Numbered from the stretch's first letter, positions 1 through 8,679 are shown. The stretch is 64,000 nt of DNA from JABDMH01 sp965223165 (GCA_965223165.1 CBDCVQ010000014.1:434001-498000); one strand, 5' to 3'. Made by a program: numbers and translations. The notes: generated by a model not told the origin, from the letters alone.

Positions 1-2
1 GC

Positions 3-1319
3 TATGGAGCGACCGGATTTGAAACGCCCAACCTGGACCAAATGGCCAGCAGAGGCATGCGTTTTACCAATTTCTATTCCGCGCAGCCCGTCTGTAGTGC
101 TTCACGGGCAGGCCTCCTCACTGGATGTTACCCTAATAGAATAGGCTTTTCGGGTGCCCTGTTTCCGCATCATAAAATTGGTATCAACCCGGAAGAATTT
201 ACCATGGCGGAGATGTTTAAGGCGCAGGGATACGCCACGGCTTGTTTTGGCAAATGGCATTTGGGTTGGCAGAAAGAGTTTCTTCCGTTGCAGCATGGTT
301 TCGATGAGTATGTGGGGCTGCCCTACTCAAATGATATGTGGCCTCATAGTGATGTGACCGGTGAACGATTGCCCAAGGACAAAGGACGTGGATCCTATCC
401 AGAGCTTCCCCTCATCGTGGGAGATGAAATTTCGGAAACCATTACCAGCCTGGAAGATCAAGATAAATTGACCACCCTCTACACCGAAAAAGCGGTGGAC
501 TTCATCCAACGGAATGCCAATCATCCCTTCTTCTTGTATGTGCCCCACACGATGGGACACATTCCGCTGGGGGTTTCGGATAAATTCCGAGGGAAGAGCG
601 AGCAAGGTCTCTACGGTGATGTGATGATGGAAATTGATTGGTCCGTCGGTGAAATCATCAGCGCCCTGGAGGAAAACGATATTGCAGAGCATACCATCGT
701 CATCTTCACCACCGACAATGGACCCTGGTTAAACTTTGGCAACCATGCTGGCTCCGCCGGTGGACTGCGTGAAGGGAAAACGACTAGCTGGGATGGTGGA
801 CAAAGAGTACCTTTTATCATACAATGGCCAGGGAACGTTCCGGCGGGCTTGGTTTGCAATAAACTAGCCTGCGCCATTGATCTACTGCCCACATTTGCCG
901 CGATAACCAAGAGCAAATTGTCGGACAACAAAATTGATGGCTTGGACATTAGCTCTCTATTCGCTGGCGATTTCAAATCGGAACCTCGCGAAACGGTGCT
1001 ATTCTATCATGGCAAGAACAATCTTAATGCCGTCCGAAAGGGCAATTGGAAGTTGGTACTTCCCCATACGTATCGGTCGTACGACACAGAACCTGGCAAC
1101 GACGGGCACGGAGGCAAGCGGATAAAAGTGGACATTGACCAGCCCGAACTGTATAATATGATGCGCGATCCGGGTGAACAGTATAATGTGATCGAGTATT
1201 ATCCCGACAAAGTTATCGAGATCATGGCCGTGGTAGACAAAGCCCGGGAAGAACTGGGAGATCTAAATGTGGGCATAGAGAAAGGGGCTGAAAACCGAGC
1301 GATCGGTCAATTGGAGTAG
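3..1319 (+). CDS. Sulfatase, 5'-truncated by window edge
   Basis: Type I sulfatase that would hydrolyse sulfate esters, probably on polysaccharide sugars. The reading frame is open from base 3, where it gives YGATGFETPNLDQMASRG, typical sulfatase sequence just before the active site, so the true start and leader lie outside the window and the first ATG at 42 is internal. The formylglycine motif CSASR is encoded at about 93-107, a Cys-type site needing a maturase. Downstream are FGKWHLG and the metal-site region TTDNGPW. The protein ends in GQLE at the stop. Its last 60 codons are repeated, decayed, at 3491-3676. The next intact plus-strand gene is the hydrolase-like gene at 3750, now separated by an AbiE-like pair. 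Substrate cannot be told. Confidence 0.93.
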   Translation, partial: YGATGFETPNLDQMASRGMRFTNFYSAQPVCSASRAGLLTGCYPNRIGFSGALFPHHKIGINPEEFTMAEMFKAQGYATACFGKWHLGWQKEFLPLQHGFDEYVGLPYSNDMWPHSDVTGERLPKDKGRGSYPELPLIVGDEISETITSLEDQDKLTTLYTEKAVDFIQRNANHPFFLYVPHTMGHIPLGVSDKFRGKSEQGLYGDVMMEIDWSVGEIISALEENDIAEHTIVIFTTDNGPWLNFGNHAGSAGGLREGKTTSWDGGQRVPFIIQWPGNVPAGLVCNKLACAIDLLPTFAAITKSKLSDNKIDGLDISSLFAGDFKSEPRETVLFYHGKNNLNAVRKGNWKLVLPHTYRSYDTEPGNDGHGGKRIKVDIDQPELYNMMRDPGEQYNVIEYYPDKVIEIMAVVDKAREELGDLNVGIEKGAENRAIGQLE

Positions 1320-1374
1320 CACTTTTGCGTTGTGCCCTTCCTAAACCATTTTGGGACCAAGGATAAACAAAGGG

Positions 1375-1416
1375 ATCTGGGCGTCAATGCCATCTTTGTG
1401 CACGGTGGTTCGAGCG
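1375..1416 (+). pseudogene. Ghost fragment of the hydrolase-like gene start
   Basis: About 40 bases are essentially identical to 3898-3937 inside the TIM-barrel hydrolase-like gene (encoding DLGVNAIFVHGGS). The sequence just before it (1350-1374) also resembles the bases preceding 3898, more loosely. No open frame continues beyond it. It directly follows the sulfatase stop, so it is the left copy of a sulfatase-end/hydrolase-start junction whose right copy is at 3491-3937. The remaining bases to 1501 hold nothing recognisable. Confidence 0.75.
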
Positions 1417-1501
1417 AAGCAGCTGTATCAGAATTTGATCAAATGATGGATCGAGGAGCCTAGGAGCTATGGCCTTGTCCTCAATTGAACCCCTCGCGGG
1501 C

Positions 1502-2287
1502 CTACTCCGAAGCTCCCTCGATGAAGAAAATGGACTGCAAATTGCCCGCAATATCATCAATGCCGATCGTGGTAGCAATTCCCATATTCTTTAATAAATG
1601 TTTTATCTCCGGAGGATCTCTCCGTATGAGGTCATAGAATTTCCGGAGATCAGACATGAGGGATTCTGAGACCTCCATTTTCTCCTGACCAGTCAAGGTG
1701 ACCGCAAGTCTGAACACATCGTTTCTGTGCTTCCTGAGATCTCTCGAATCTACTTGCTGCCCTTGTTCCCTTTTTGCAGAAAGATCCAAATGAGCCTTAA
1801 TTTTAAGACATATTAGCAATGCCGGAGTGGCTATGCGAAGCCCTTCGATCACATTGCTATTAGCTTGCACAAGGGCATAGTAATCTTCATCCATCAGTAT
1901 GGCAGATAGACTTGAAATTTCCTCATCGACCGGAATAGGGACAAGGTGATGGCCTTCAATCTCAGGGATGACATCTGGTCGTCGTGAAAAAAGCTCAATC
2001 TGATAGGGATAGTCATTATCTGATGGCTTAATGAATCTGTAGTACTGATTTTGACCAATGGCAGTCTCTCTTCTTTGGTATCCACCATTCACAATGAAGC
2101 TCCAGAATTTGTCAAAAAACGCCGGTCGGAGAGCTTCTATCACCAGGATGAGATCAAAATCTTTTGTCGCTCTAAATGGAATCCCCTCTCGATCCATATA
2201 GACATCTATTGCCAAACCACCGATCACCACATAGCAATCTTGGAAGTCTGCAAAATGCTCCGTAAATAATTGTTGTCCTTTGATCAT
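1502..2287 (-). CDS. AbiEii-like nucleotidyltransferase (putative toxin)
   Basis: A 261-residue protein with the start of a minimal nucleotidyltransferase fold: GG at residues 23-24 in VIGGLAIDVYM and the acidic pair D43/D45 in TKDFDL, the usual metal-binding DxD. The rest is helical with no further motif recognised. In AbiE-type (type IV) toxin-antitoxin and abortive-infection systems such enzymes are toxins acting on nucleotides or tRNA; that role here is inference. Its start codon overlaps the last 4 bases of the upstream regulator gene, so the two are translationally coupled. A decayed copy of this gene's start joined to the regulator's end lies at 4867-4975. It could instead be a housekeeping-like nucleotidyltransferase of unknown role, but the pairing favours a TA or defence module. 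Confidence 0.75.
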   Translation of the reverse strand: MIKGQQLFTEHFADFQDCYVVIGGLAIDVYMDREGIPFRATKDFDLILVIEALRPAFFDKFWSFIVNGGYQRRETAIGQNQYYRFIKPSDNDYPYQIELFSRRPDVIPEIEGHHLVPIPVDEEISSLSAILMDEDYYALVQANSNVIEGLRIATPALLICLKIKAHLDLSAKREQGQQVDSRDLRKHRNDVFRLAVTLTGQEKMEVSESLMSDLRKFYDLIRRDPPEIKHLLKNMGIATTIGIDDIAGNLQSIFFIEGASE

Positions 2288-3252
2288 GTAAGATGGTCCA
2301 GCAACTGATCCAGCGATTTGGCTGTTCTAGGATCAAGGTGGGCACCATCTAAACTGAGATACAGAGAAAGTGGATCAACGGAGTGAGTCGATGAAAGTAA
2401 TTTAGGGTTATAATGCCATATTTCAATGCAGATCCTCCCAAAGTTTTCATCTGTCTCAATCTGTCGATCCGTTAAGTGCTGAAATTGCTTGTGAGACATG
2501 GCAATTGATAGCCTACCGTCTGCGGCGATCTCCGTATAATGAGCAAGTGCCTGCACCCCAGATCTTAGGTAAGTTTCCATCCATTCCAGCTCCTCTGCAT
2601 ACATAACCTTCTTGATGGGTGATCGCAGGTAAGACTTGGCATGTTGCCATAGATCTTTATTGTGATGTACAAATTGTATACGTGTAGATCCTGGTGATAT
2701 TAATTTCTTATCTCGACATTCTTTAACCGCACGTGATATGGTCATAGCGGAATATCCTAGTCGACTAGCTACTTCTTCCTGTAGCATACCTTGGATAGGT
2801 TCTATCAACAGATGATAGAGTAGCATGCATTGTGTTGCGGGCCTAAAATATGTTCTCTCGGCTGCGCGAGTGCCTCCCCTGGATTGGAGGTCTATCAACA
2901 ATTGAGGAAGGAATAACTGCTGGCCGGGGATCATAAACGGGATCCGCTGCGAGACATAGCGACGGCGAAGGTATGCTGGTAATTGATCTAGGACTAGGAC
3001 CACAGGTTTCTGCACCTGCGTTGAAAAGGCCTTCAGTACCTTACGCACGCGGGTAGGACTCAGTTCGATTTCAGATTTTGGTTGTGCAAGTACCATGTGC
3101 TGCTCCACGAGCTTCACTTGGTACAGTTGGTACCCCTTTCGGAGATGCAAAGACAATCTAGCTAGCCGGTCCATTTCCAATGGCTGCAGATGTGCAGGCT
3201 CTCCTGTGAGCTGCTCGAGATATTTGACCATTTCTATATCACTGATTATCAT
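2284..3252 (-). CDS. Winged-helix regulator, putative AbiEi-like antitoxin
   Basis: A 322-residue protein with a helix-turn-helix at about residues 156-185 (LQEEVASRLGYSAMTISRAV), preceded by a segment ending in a Tyr/Arg-rich stretch and followed by about 130 residues without a known motif. It is first in a two-gene operon with the nucleotidyltransferase, overlapping it by 4 bases. The architecture (large regulator plus nucleotidyltransferase) matches AbiE-type cassettes, though the HTH is central rather than N-terminal as in classical AbiEi. It probably represses its own promoter; a 6-3-6 palindrome and a Bacteroidota-type promoter lie just upstream (3272-3318). The antitoxin role is inferred; DNA binding is well supported by the HTH. 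Confidence 0.7.
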   Translation of the reverse strand: MIISDIEMVKYLEQLTGEPAHLQPLEMDRLARLSLHLRKGYQLYQVKLVEQHMVLAQPKSEIELSPTRVRKVLKAFSTQVQKPVVLVLDQLPAYLRRRYVSQRIPFMIPGQQLFLPQLLIDLQSRGGTRAAERTYFRPATQCMLLYHLLIEPIQGMLQEEVASRLGYSAMTISRAVKECRDKKLISPGSTRIQFVHHNKDLWQHAKSYLRSPIKKVMYAEELEWMETYLRSGVQALAHYTEIAADGRLSIAMSHKQFQHLTDRQIETDENFGRICIEIWHYNPKLLSSTHSVDPLSLYLSLDGAHLDPRTAKSLDQLLDHLT

Positions 3253-3271
3253 TATATTAACGTATACATTG

Positions 3272-3302
3272 CAAAACTAACAAATACAATGATATCGAGC
3301 AA
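3272..3302 (-). promoter_or_regulatory. Bacteroidota-type promoter of the AbiE-like operon
   Basis: On the minus strand TAGTTTTG (3279-3272) fits the Bacteroidota -7 word TAnnTTTG exactly, with TTG (3302-3300) 20 bases upstream as the -33 element. The -7 box ends 20 bases before the regulator's ATG. Confidence 0.5.
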
Positions 3303-3303
3303 T

Positions 3304-3318
3304 AATCATGCTATGATT
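3304..3318. promoter_or_regulatory. Candidate operator palindrome
   Basis: AATCAT-gct-ATGATT is a perfect 6-base inverted repeat with a 3-base centre, just upstream of the -33 element of the AbiE-like operon. It would suit autoregulation by the HTH protein; no binding is shown. Confidence 0.35.
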
Positions 3319-3490
3319 CTATATATCAACTCATTATGACATTGTTTGGTCTGCAAACGTATGCTCACCAATTAGGGGCGCGTACTTGTAGCACCTTCAA
3401 GATTGTGTTGATCTCTGATTATCAGATGATTGCGACCGATTTACGGATTGCTATGTTCTCACGTTTACATCTTTGATTTTGTGTGCTGTC

Positions 3491-3687
3491 TATTGGCACA
3501 ACCCGAACTGTATAGTGTGTTGCCTGATCCGAGCGAAGAGTAATGTAATCGCGTATTATCCTGGCAAGGTCGCAGAGATCATGGTGGTGGTAGACAAATC
3601 CCGAAAAGAACTGGGAGATCTAAATGTGGGCATCGAGAAAGGACGTGAAAATAGGGAGATCGGTCAATTGGAGTAGCACTTTTGCGT
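3491..3687 (+). pseudogene. Ghost copy of a sulfatase 3' end
   Basis: This matches the end of the sulfatase (1143-1331) through the same stop codon and on for about ten bases past it (TAGCACTTTTGCGTT in both). Amino acids align as YYPGKVAEIMVVVDKSRKEL against YYPDKVIEIMAVVDKAREEL, with a frameshift near 3540. Differences are spread across codons, so the copies are old paralogues and not a recent target duplication. Nothing upstream resembles the rest of a sulfatase; 3319-3490 holds no gene. It may be the last remnant of a second sulfatase gene that preceded the hydrolase-like gene. Confidence 0.8.
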
Positions 3688-3749
3688 TCCATCGAAAGCC
3701 TCCAACAATTTATTTCTACCTTGATAATCTGCAACAATCAAGCAAAGAT

Positions 3750-4835
3750 TTGAAACGACTCTCGGGACTTGTGCTAACCCTGACCATTTTATTCACCGCT
3801 GCTTTGAGCTATGGTCAATCGACCAACAAAGAGGTAGAGATCCGGGGAGTTTATGGTCATCCGAAACCCCTGTGGGACAAAGGGTATCAACTAGCCGATC
3901 TGGGCGTCAATGCCATCTTTGTGCACGGTGGTTCGATCGATGCGGACCTGGTGGAACGGGCTAAGAAGGAAGGGCTGAACGTATACGCCGAATTCGCCAC
4001 CCTCAATGGCAAGGGGTATGTGGATAAGCACCCGGACGCCCATGCCATTGACGAGCAGGGGCAACCGGTGGAGGCCGCTTCTTGGTTTATGGGTGTGTGC
4101 CCTACGAACGCAGGTTTTAAGCAGTATCGATTTCAGCAGCTGCGCAATATGCTATCCGACTACGATTTGGATGGCATCTGGATGGATTACGTGCATTGGC
4201 ATGCGCAGTTTGAAGATCCGGAGCCCATCCTTCCGGAGACTTGCTTTTGCGAGGATTGCCTGGCCGCATTTTCGCAATACAGCGGCCTCCAAATTGCCGG
4301 CGACGATATCCCGGAAAGGTCGCATTGGATTCTGACACACGCTGATAGCGTATGGAGGGATTGGCGTTGCCAAGTGATCGTCGATTGGGCAACGGAAATG
4401 AAAGCAATCCTCCATGAATTGCGGCCGGGAGCCCTATTAGGTCTATATCACTGCCCCTGGGAGGACCATGAATTCAATCAGGCCCGTCGCCGAGTTTTGG
4501 GATTGGATTATGAAGGGCTGGTGCAGGTCGTCGATGTTTTTTCGCCCATGGTCTATCACGGCCGCATGGGTCGCGATGCTGCATGGGTAGAAGCCAATAT
4601 TTTGTGGCATAGTCAACACCTACAGGCTCGGGAAGATGGCACGCCCAAGATCTGGCCCATTGTACAGGCCCATGACGACCCCCATGAAATTTCGGCGCAC
4701 GAGTTTGAAACGGTCATGAAAGGTGGGCTGGCGGGTAGATCTACGGGAGTCATGATGTTTACCACCCGATCGGTGGCCGAAAGTCCGGAAAAGATCGAGG
4801 TGATGCGGCGGCTGTATGAGAGTTTGAATAGGTGA
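3750..4835 (+). CDS. Secreted TIM-barrel glycoside hydrolase-like protein
   Basis: The frame is open from 3624, but its first part is ghost sulfatase sequence read in another frame, so I place the start at TTG 3750, giving the signal peptide LKRLSGLVLTLTILFTAALS and cleavage after YGQ. The mature part looks like a (beta/alpha)8 hydrolase: LGVNAIFVHGG, DGIWMDYVHWHA and a Cys cluster CFCEDC seen in hypothetical glycosyl-hydrolase families (GHL type), then DVFSPMVYHGRMG. Catalytic acids cannot be fixed, though D and H in MDYVHWH are candidates. It probably worked with the sulfatase upstream on the same polysaccharide before the two were separated. Loss of an ATG may reflect the rearrangement around its 5' end. 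Confidence 0.7.
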   Translation: MKRLSGLVLTLTILFTAALSYGQSTNKEVEIRGVYGHPKPLWDKGYQLADLGVNAIFVHGGSIDADLVERAKKEGLNVYAEFATLNGKGYVDKHPDAHAIDEQGQPVEAASWFMGVCPTNAGFKQYRFQQLRNMLSDYDLDGIWMDYVHWHAQFEDPEPILPETCFCEDCLAAFSQYSGLQIAGDDIPERSHWILTHADSVWRDWRCQVIVDWATEMKAILHELRPGALLGLYHCPWEDHEFNQARRRVLGLDYEGLVQVVDVFSPMVYHGRMGRDAAWVEANILWHSQHLQAREDGTPKIWPIVQAHDDPHEISAHEFETVMKGGLAGRSTGVMMFTTRSVAESPEKIEVMRRLYESLNR

Positions 4836-4866
4836 TGCGTGAACCTGCCCGTGCAGGCTTAAAGCA

Positions 4867-4975
4867 CAGATCACCACATAGCAGTCCTGGAATCACGAAA
4901 TGCTCCCTGAATTATTGTTGCCCTATAATATGTAAGATGGTCTAATAGCTGATCCAGTCATTTGGCTCTCATATT
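4867..4975 (-). pseudogene. Ghost of the AbiE-like gene junction
   Basis: About 110 bases closely match 2222-2325, which spans the nucleotidyltransferase start and the regulator end. The order and orientation are the same. The position of the start codon has changed (ATATG context instead of ATCATG) and there are small indels, so nothing can be translated. The fragment abuts, and slightly overlaps, the 3' end of the Fic gene. It shows that a second AbiE-like pair once lay, or was copied, here. Confidence 0.8.
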
Positions 4976-6510
4976 TTTGCTTCCGGTTGTCCCTTGATAT
5001 TCTTCTCCACTAGTCTTCCCAACAACTTTGCAAATGGCATGATACTCCCCTGCACGCTTGCCTGCTCCAGTGCATTCATATATTCGTTTCTTCTCTCTAC
5101 CGGGATGACTGTCCAAGGATAGCCTCCCGAGGCGAGCATTAGGTTCATTAGAAACCTCCCCATCCTGCCATTACCATCCACGTATGGATGGATGTATACC
5201 AAAACAAAGTGCCCAAGCACCGCCCTCACAGCAGCATTTTCTTCCCATTTCAGGAGATCGATCAGCGTTGGCATGGCATCCCTTACAGCATCCTTGGTCA
5301 TAGGAATATGCATCGAATCTGCGATGTAGACCTGGCTGCTTCGATATCCTGCCAAATCTGCTACTGCCAACAAACCTGCAGTCACACTGGGCTGAAATAA
5401 TTGTCGATACCAGTCGCCGTGGTCATCCTCAAATATTGCTCCCGCACTTTGGCCCTTGAACAGTTTTCGAATCGATTCCTTAACCACCTGAAATGCTTGC
5501 CAGTAACCACGGGCGGCCATCGCATCTCTATGCTTTCGATCTTCCTCCTTCTCCAAATTCCACGCTCCCGACCTTACTTTGTCCACCAGCCCCCTCGATA
5601 CCACGTAGTTTTCGATAGACAGCGAATGATAAGCATCGGTGAGGTAAATATCATCCACTAGTCTTAAATAGGTGGCTTCCTTTGGCATCGAATTAACTAC
5701 TGGGAAATGCTGTACCACATCATTTCTCATAGACTCCCAGATTAGGTTAATCCTGTTTACATACGGGCTCTGCGCTCTTAGATCGATGAGTGAGGGTCTT
5801 TCGCCTTTGAAGGGGTTGACTACACGAATCTTAAAATCAGCCGCTTCCATCGTTTTCCTCAAATCGTCAGCGATTCTTTTGCTGCCCAAACTCTCCAGCG
5901 CACCGATCAATCGTCCGGCCTTGACTGAGTGTGATCCATTTAATAGGACCCTTGCCAGTTTTGAGGCATCTTTGATGCCCGCCAGAACAGTTCTAATCTC
6001 TATGGCATTTTGTTCGTACATGATTGGAGACATATGGACCAATGCATCTTCTCTCGATTGAATTAGTAGTTGGGTTGCTGATTCTCTTTTAATATCATGC
6101 TGAATATTTGATTTCATGATATACATGGATGTTCCGTGGAGTAGCTCAATCCTCTTATTAGGGGCTCTGGGAGCTCTCACGATAAGCTGCTGGGGTATAG
6201 TGGTAGATCCCGCATGCAATAGAATCGATTGTTCAGCGGATAGACAGTAATCTCGTCCGTATCGGTCTTCCAGGTATCTTTTGCAAAATTCCCAGAACGA
6301 TGTGTACCAAGCGGTCGTATCACCCTCCTTATGGAGCGGGTCATTAATGATATACCATTCCTTGGTCACCTTGACCAGAAACCGATTTCTAGTCAATCTT
6401 TCTCTATGTATTCGTGAGATTTGGTCAGTCTTTAAAGCCTTACCATATCTTCTTTGTAAGTCCGTGAGCACCTCAAGGGATGCTGCCAACTTGACATTTG
6501 GCTCTGCCAT
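4969..6510 (-). CDS. Fic/Fido protein with AbiEi-like N-terminal region
   Basis: Fic enzymes transfer AMP or similar groups to target hydroxyls. The full motif HPYVDGNGRMGRF is at about residues 442-454. SLSIEN, about residues 296-301, fits the inhibitory helix motif (S/T)xxxE(G/N) placed before the Fic core, so the enzyme is probably auto-inhibited (class II layout). Residues 1-200 are not Fic: LTDLQRRYGKAL with the following basic stretch and the segment LSAEQSILLHAGST recall the winged-helix and following domain of AbiEi-type antitoxins; this resemblance is by eye. A fusion of DNA-binding or antitoxin-like module and Fic is therefore likely. Four 24-bp-spaced repeats sit directly upstream. 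The neighbourhood holds ghost and intact AbiE-like genes, so this is a small defence/TA cluster. Confidence 0.85.
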   Translation of the reverse strand: MAEPNVKLAASLEVLTDLQRRYGKALKTDQISRIHRERLTRNRFLVKVTKEWYIINDPLHKEGDTTAWYTSFWEFCKRYLEDRYGRDYCLSAEQSILLHAGSTTIPQQLIVRAPRAPNKRIELLHGTSMYIMKSNIQHDIKRESATQLLIQSREDALVHMSPIMYEQNAIEIRTVLAGIKDASKLARVLLNGSHSVKAGRLIGALESLGSKRIADDLRKTMEAADFKIRVVNPFKGERPSLIDLRAQSPYVNRINLIWESMRNDVVQHFPVVNSMPKEATYLRLVDDIYLTDAYHSLSIENYVVSRGLVDKVRSGAWNLEKEEDRKHRDAMAARGYWQAFQVVKESIRKLFKGQSAGAIFEDDHGDWYRQLFQPSVTAGLLAVADLAGYRSSQVYIADSMHIPMTKDAVRDAMPTLIDLLKWEENAAVRAVLGHFVLVYIHPYVDGNGRMGRFLMNLMLASGGYPWTVIPVERRNEYMNALEQASVQGSIMPFAKLLGRLVEKNIKGQPEAKI

Positions 6511-6519
6511 TCGCCCTAT

Positions 6520-6597
6520 TTAGCCGCTATCGATACACTCTTATTAGCCTACAATGCATTACTATAATTAGCCTACTAAGTTGCACATAAATTAGCT
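6520..6597. promoter_or_regulatory. Four TTAGCC/T iterons at 24-bp spacing
   Basis: TTAGCC occurs at 6520, 6544 and 6568, and TTAGCT at 6592, each exactly 24 bp apart. The second and third copies share a 10-base word ATTAGCCTAC. A perfect inverted repeat GTTGCAC/GTGCAAC (6580-6586, 6601-6607) overlaps the last ones. The array starts 9 bases upstream of the Fic gene start, an ideal operator position. The rest of the 6511-6828 gap shows no gene. Confidence 0.55.
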
Positions 6598-6828
6598 TTC
6601 GTGCAACTCTCATGGGGCCCAGAGGCCATTTACCTCGAAAGCGGAATAAGCTCGGGGTTACAGCTGGGAGAGATAGAGGGGGAACATTTCTTTTTCGCCC
6701 GGTCCTGATCAAACCGCCCAAAGACAATTTTCCTACTTTGAGATGGTGATCGGTGCACAGTCGTTTGGCAGGAAGGAACCGGAAAAAATCTGCCTCAGGG
6801 TTCCAGTGGATAGAATTAATTTAGCCCT

Positions 6829-8670
6829 ATGGGCGAAATAACACGCAGGAACTTTATCAACGGCACACTGATGGCTCTGGGTTCAACCTTGCTGCCCTAT
6901 GGATGTCAAAGTGAGAGTGTGCTGGAACGGCTGGATCCGTCCTATTACCCGCCTGCGCTCACGGGCCTGCGAGGCAGTCACCCCGGATCGAACACGCATG
7001 CCCATGATCGGGCCTGGAGCAAAAAGTCTGACTGGGGACCAACCACTCGGCTCTCTGAAAAATACGACCTCATCGTGGTGGGCGGAGGGATTAGCGGACT
7101 GTCCGCCGCCTATTTCTATCAGAAAAAATATGGGACAAATAAAAAGATCCTGATCCTCGACAACCACGATGACTTTGGGGGGCATGCCAAGCGAAATGAG
7201 CATACGATCGACGGGCAGTTGCGGCTGGGACATGGGGGTTCGCAAACGATCGTGGAGCCACAACATTCGAGCGAGTCGGTGCGGCAGCTGTTTCAGGATG
7301 TGGGCATCGATGTCCGACAATTTGAATCGGCGTACGATCGGGACTTTTTCAAACGAAATAACTTGCGGGCCGTCACCTATTTCAACAAAGAAATATTTGG
7401 CGAGGATAAAGTCGTCCACCACCCTTACTGCAATTATCCCAATTACGTCGAAGGGATCATCATGGGTGGCAAATTATCCAACGAGGAGGCGGCCCAGCAA
7501 GCTCCCCTCAGCCAGAAGGGTAAGGCACAACTCCTTCGGATCCTAAATGGCGGCTTGCATGAGATCGATGTCCCACCTGGCGAGCTAGATCAATACATTC
7601 GCGCTAACTCCTATTTTGATTATCTAAGAAACACCTTGGGGGTGGATGACCCCGGCGTCTTACGGATGGCCCGACATTCGGGGTTAGATTGGGCCTCTAC
7701 CGGCACGGATCTGATGTCGATCGCTGCCGCCAAGAGTGTGGGTGCGCTTGGATTCGCACCCCGAAAAGTCTATGACGAAGGCAACCCCTACATTCACCAT
7801 TTTCCCGATGGCAATGCCACGATTGCACGCGCCCTCGTTAAGAAGATGATTCCCCAGGTCGCCGAAGCAAATAATGCCGGAGAACTCGTCACCGCAAAAT
7901 TCAATTACGCCGAATTGGACAAGGCCAATAAATCGGTTCGAATCCGACTAAATAGCACGGTGGTCCATGTAGCCCACAGCGGTGATCCAAAAACCGCCAG
8001 TGAAGTGACCGTAAATTATATCCACGGTGACAAGTCCTATGTGGTCACAGGTCAGCACGTGGTGATGGGCTGCTACAATATGATGATTCCGCATATTGTG
8101 CCCGAACTGCCGGAAACACAAGCCGCAGCACTGCGCCAGCAAACGAAAAGTCCCCTACAATACACCACGGTCGGCCTGCGAAACTGGCGGGCAATGAAGG
8201 AGTTAGAAATCGGGCTCGCCATGTCCCCGGGCAATATGCACCAGGTACTATTCATGGATTTTCCGGTAAGCATCGGCAGCTACGCTTATACAAAGACGCC
8301 CGATGATCCCTGCGTGATTCAGATGATCCATTGTCCGTATGGGGAAACGGTCGGGGCGCCCCGGCTGGAACAATACCGCGAAGCGCGGTACCGGATGCTC
8401 ACCTTGCAGTTTGAAGACTATGAGGAGGAAATCCGTGCGCACCTCCGCGGCATGCTACCCAAAGGATCATTTGATTTTGACCGGGACGTGGCCAGCATCA
8501 CCGTCAATCGATGGGGCCACGGATACACAGTAGCTGGTCCCGGAGACTCGGTAGAAAAGGGGCGCCAGCCATTTGGTCGTATCACGATTGCCAACTGTGA
8601 TTCCGCTCCCGGGGCGGATGCCAAAAATGCCATCGATATGGCCGCTCGAGCCATAGCCGAACTGGGGTAG
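6829..8670 (+). CDS. FAD-dependent oxidoreductase, spermidine-dehydrogenase-like
   Basis: A 613-residue periplasmic flavoenzyme. The N-terminus TRRNFINGTLMALGSTLLPYGC is a twin-arginine leader ending in a Cys that may be lipidated. The dinucleotide-binding motif IVVGGGISGLSAAYFYQ is at about residues 83-99, followed by the FAD motif LDNHDDFGGHAKRNE. Length and the GHAKRNE segment fit the spermidine dehydrogenase (SpdH)-like group of NAD(P)-binding/FAD proteins; near the C-terminus RITIANCDSAPGADAKNAID is the usual second FAD contact. The substrate is likely a polyamine or other amine, but this is family inference. It stands alone, with repeats downstream and a 318-base gap upstream. Confidence 0.8.
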   Translation: MGEITRRNFINGTLMALGSTLLPYGCQSESVLERLDPSYYPPALTGLRGSHPGSNTHAHDRAWSKKSDWGPTTRLSEKYDLIVVGGGISGLSAAYFYQKKYGTNKKILILDNHDDFGGHAKRNEHTIDGQLRLGHGGSQTIVEPQHSSESVRQLFQDVGIDVRQFESAYDRDFFKRNNLRAVTYFNKEIFGEDKVVHHPYCNYPNYVEGIIMGGKLSNEEAAQQAPLSQKGKAQLLRILNGGLHEIDVPPGELDQYIRANSYFDYLRNTLGVDDPGVLRMARHSGLDWASTGTDLMSIAAAKSVGALGFAPRKVYDEGNPYIHHFPDGNATIARALVKKMIPQVAEANNAGELVTAKFNYAELDKANKSVRIRLNSTVVHVAHSGDPKTASEVTVNYIHGDKSYVVTGQHVVMGCYNMMIPHIVPELPETQAAALRQQTKSPLQYTTVGLRNWRAMKELEIGLAMSPGNMHQVLFMDFPVSIGSYAYTKTPDDPCVIQMIHCPYGETVGAPRLEQYREARYRMLTLQFEDYEEEIRAHLRGMLPKGSFDFDRDVASITVNRWGHGYTVAGPGDSVEKGRQPFGRITIANCDSAPGADAKNAIDMAARAIAELG

Positions 8671-8679
8671 GCCACTAAG

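Noticed and set aside
1384..1578. A 64-codon minus-strand frame following the nucleotidyltransferase
   Set aside because: It overlaps the end of that gene in another frame and crosses the ghost fragment; no domain.
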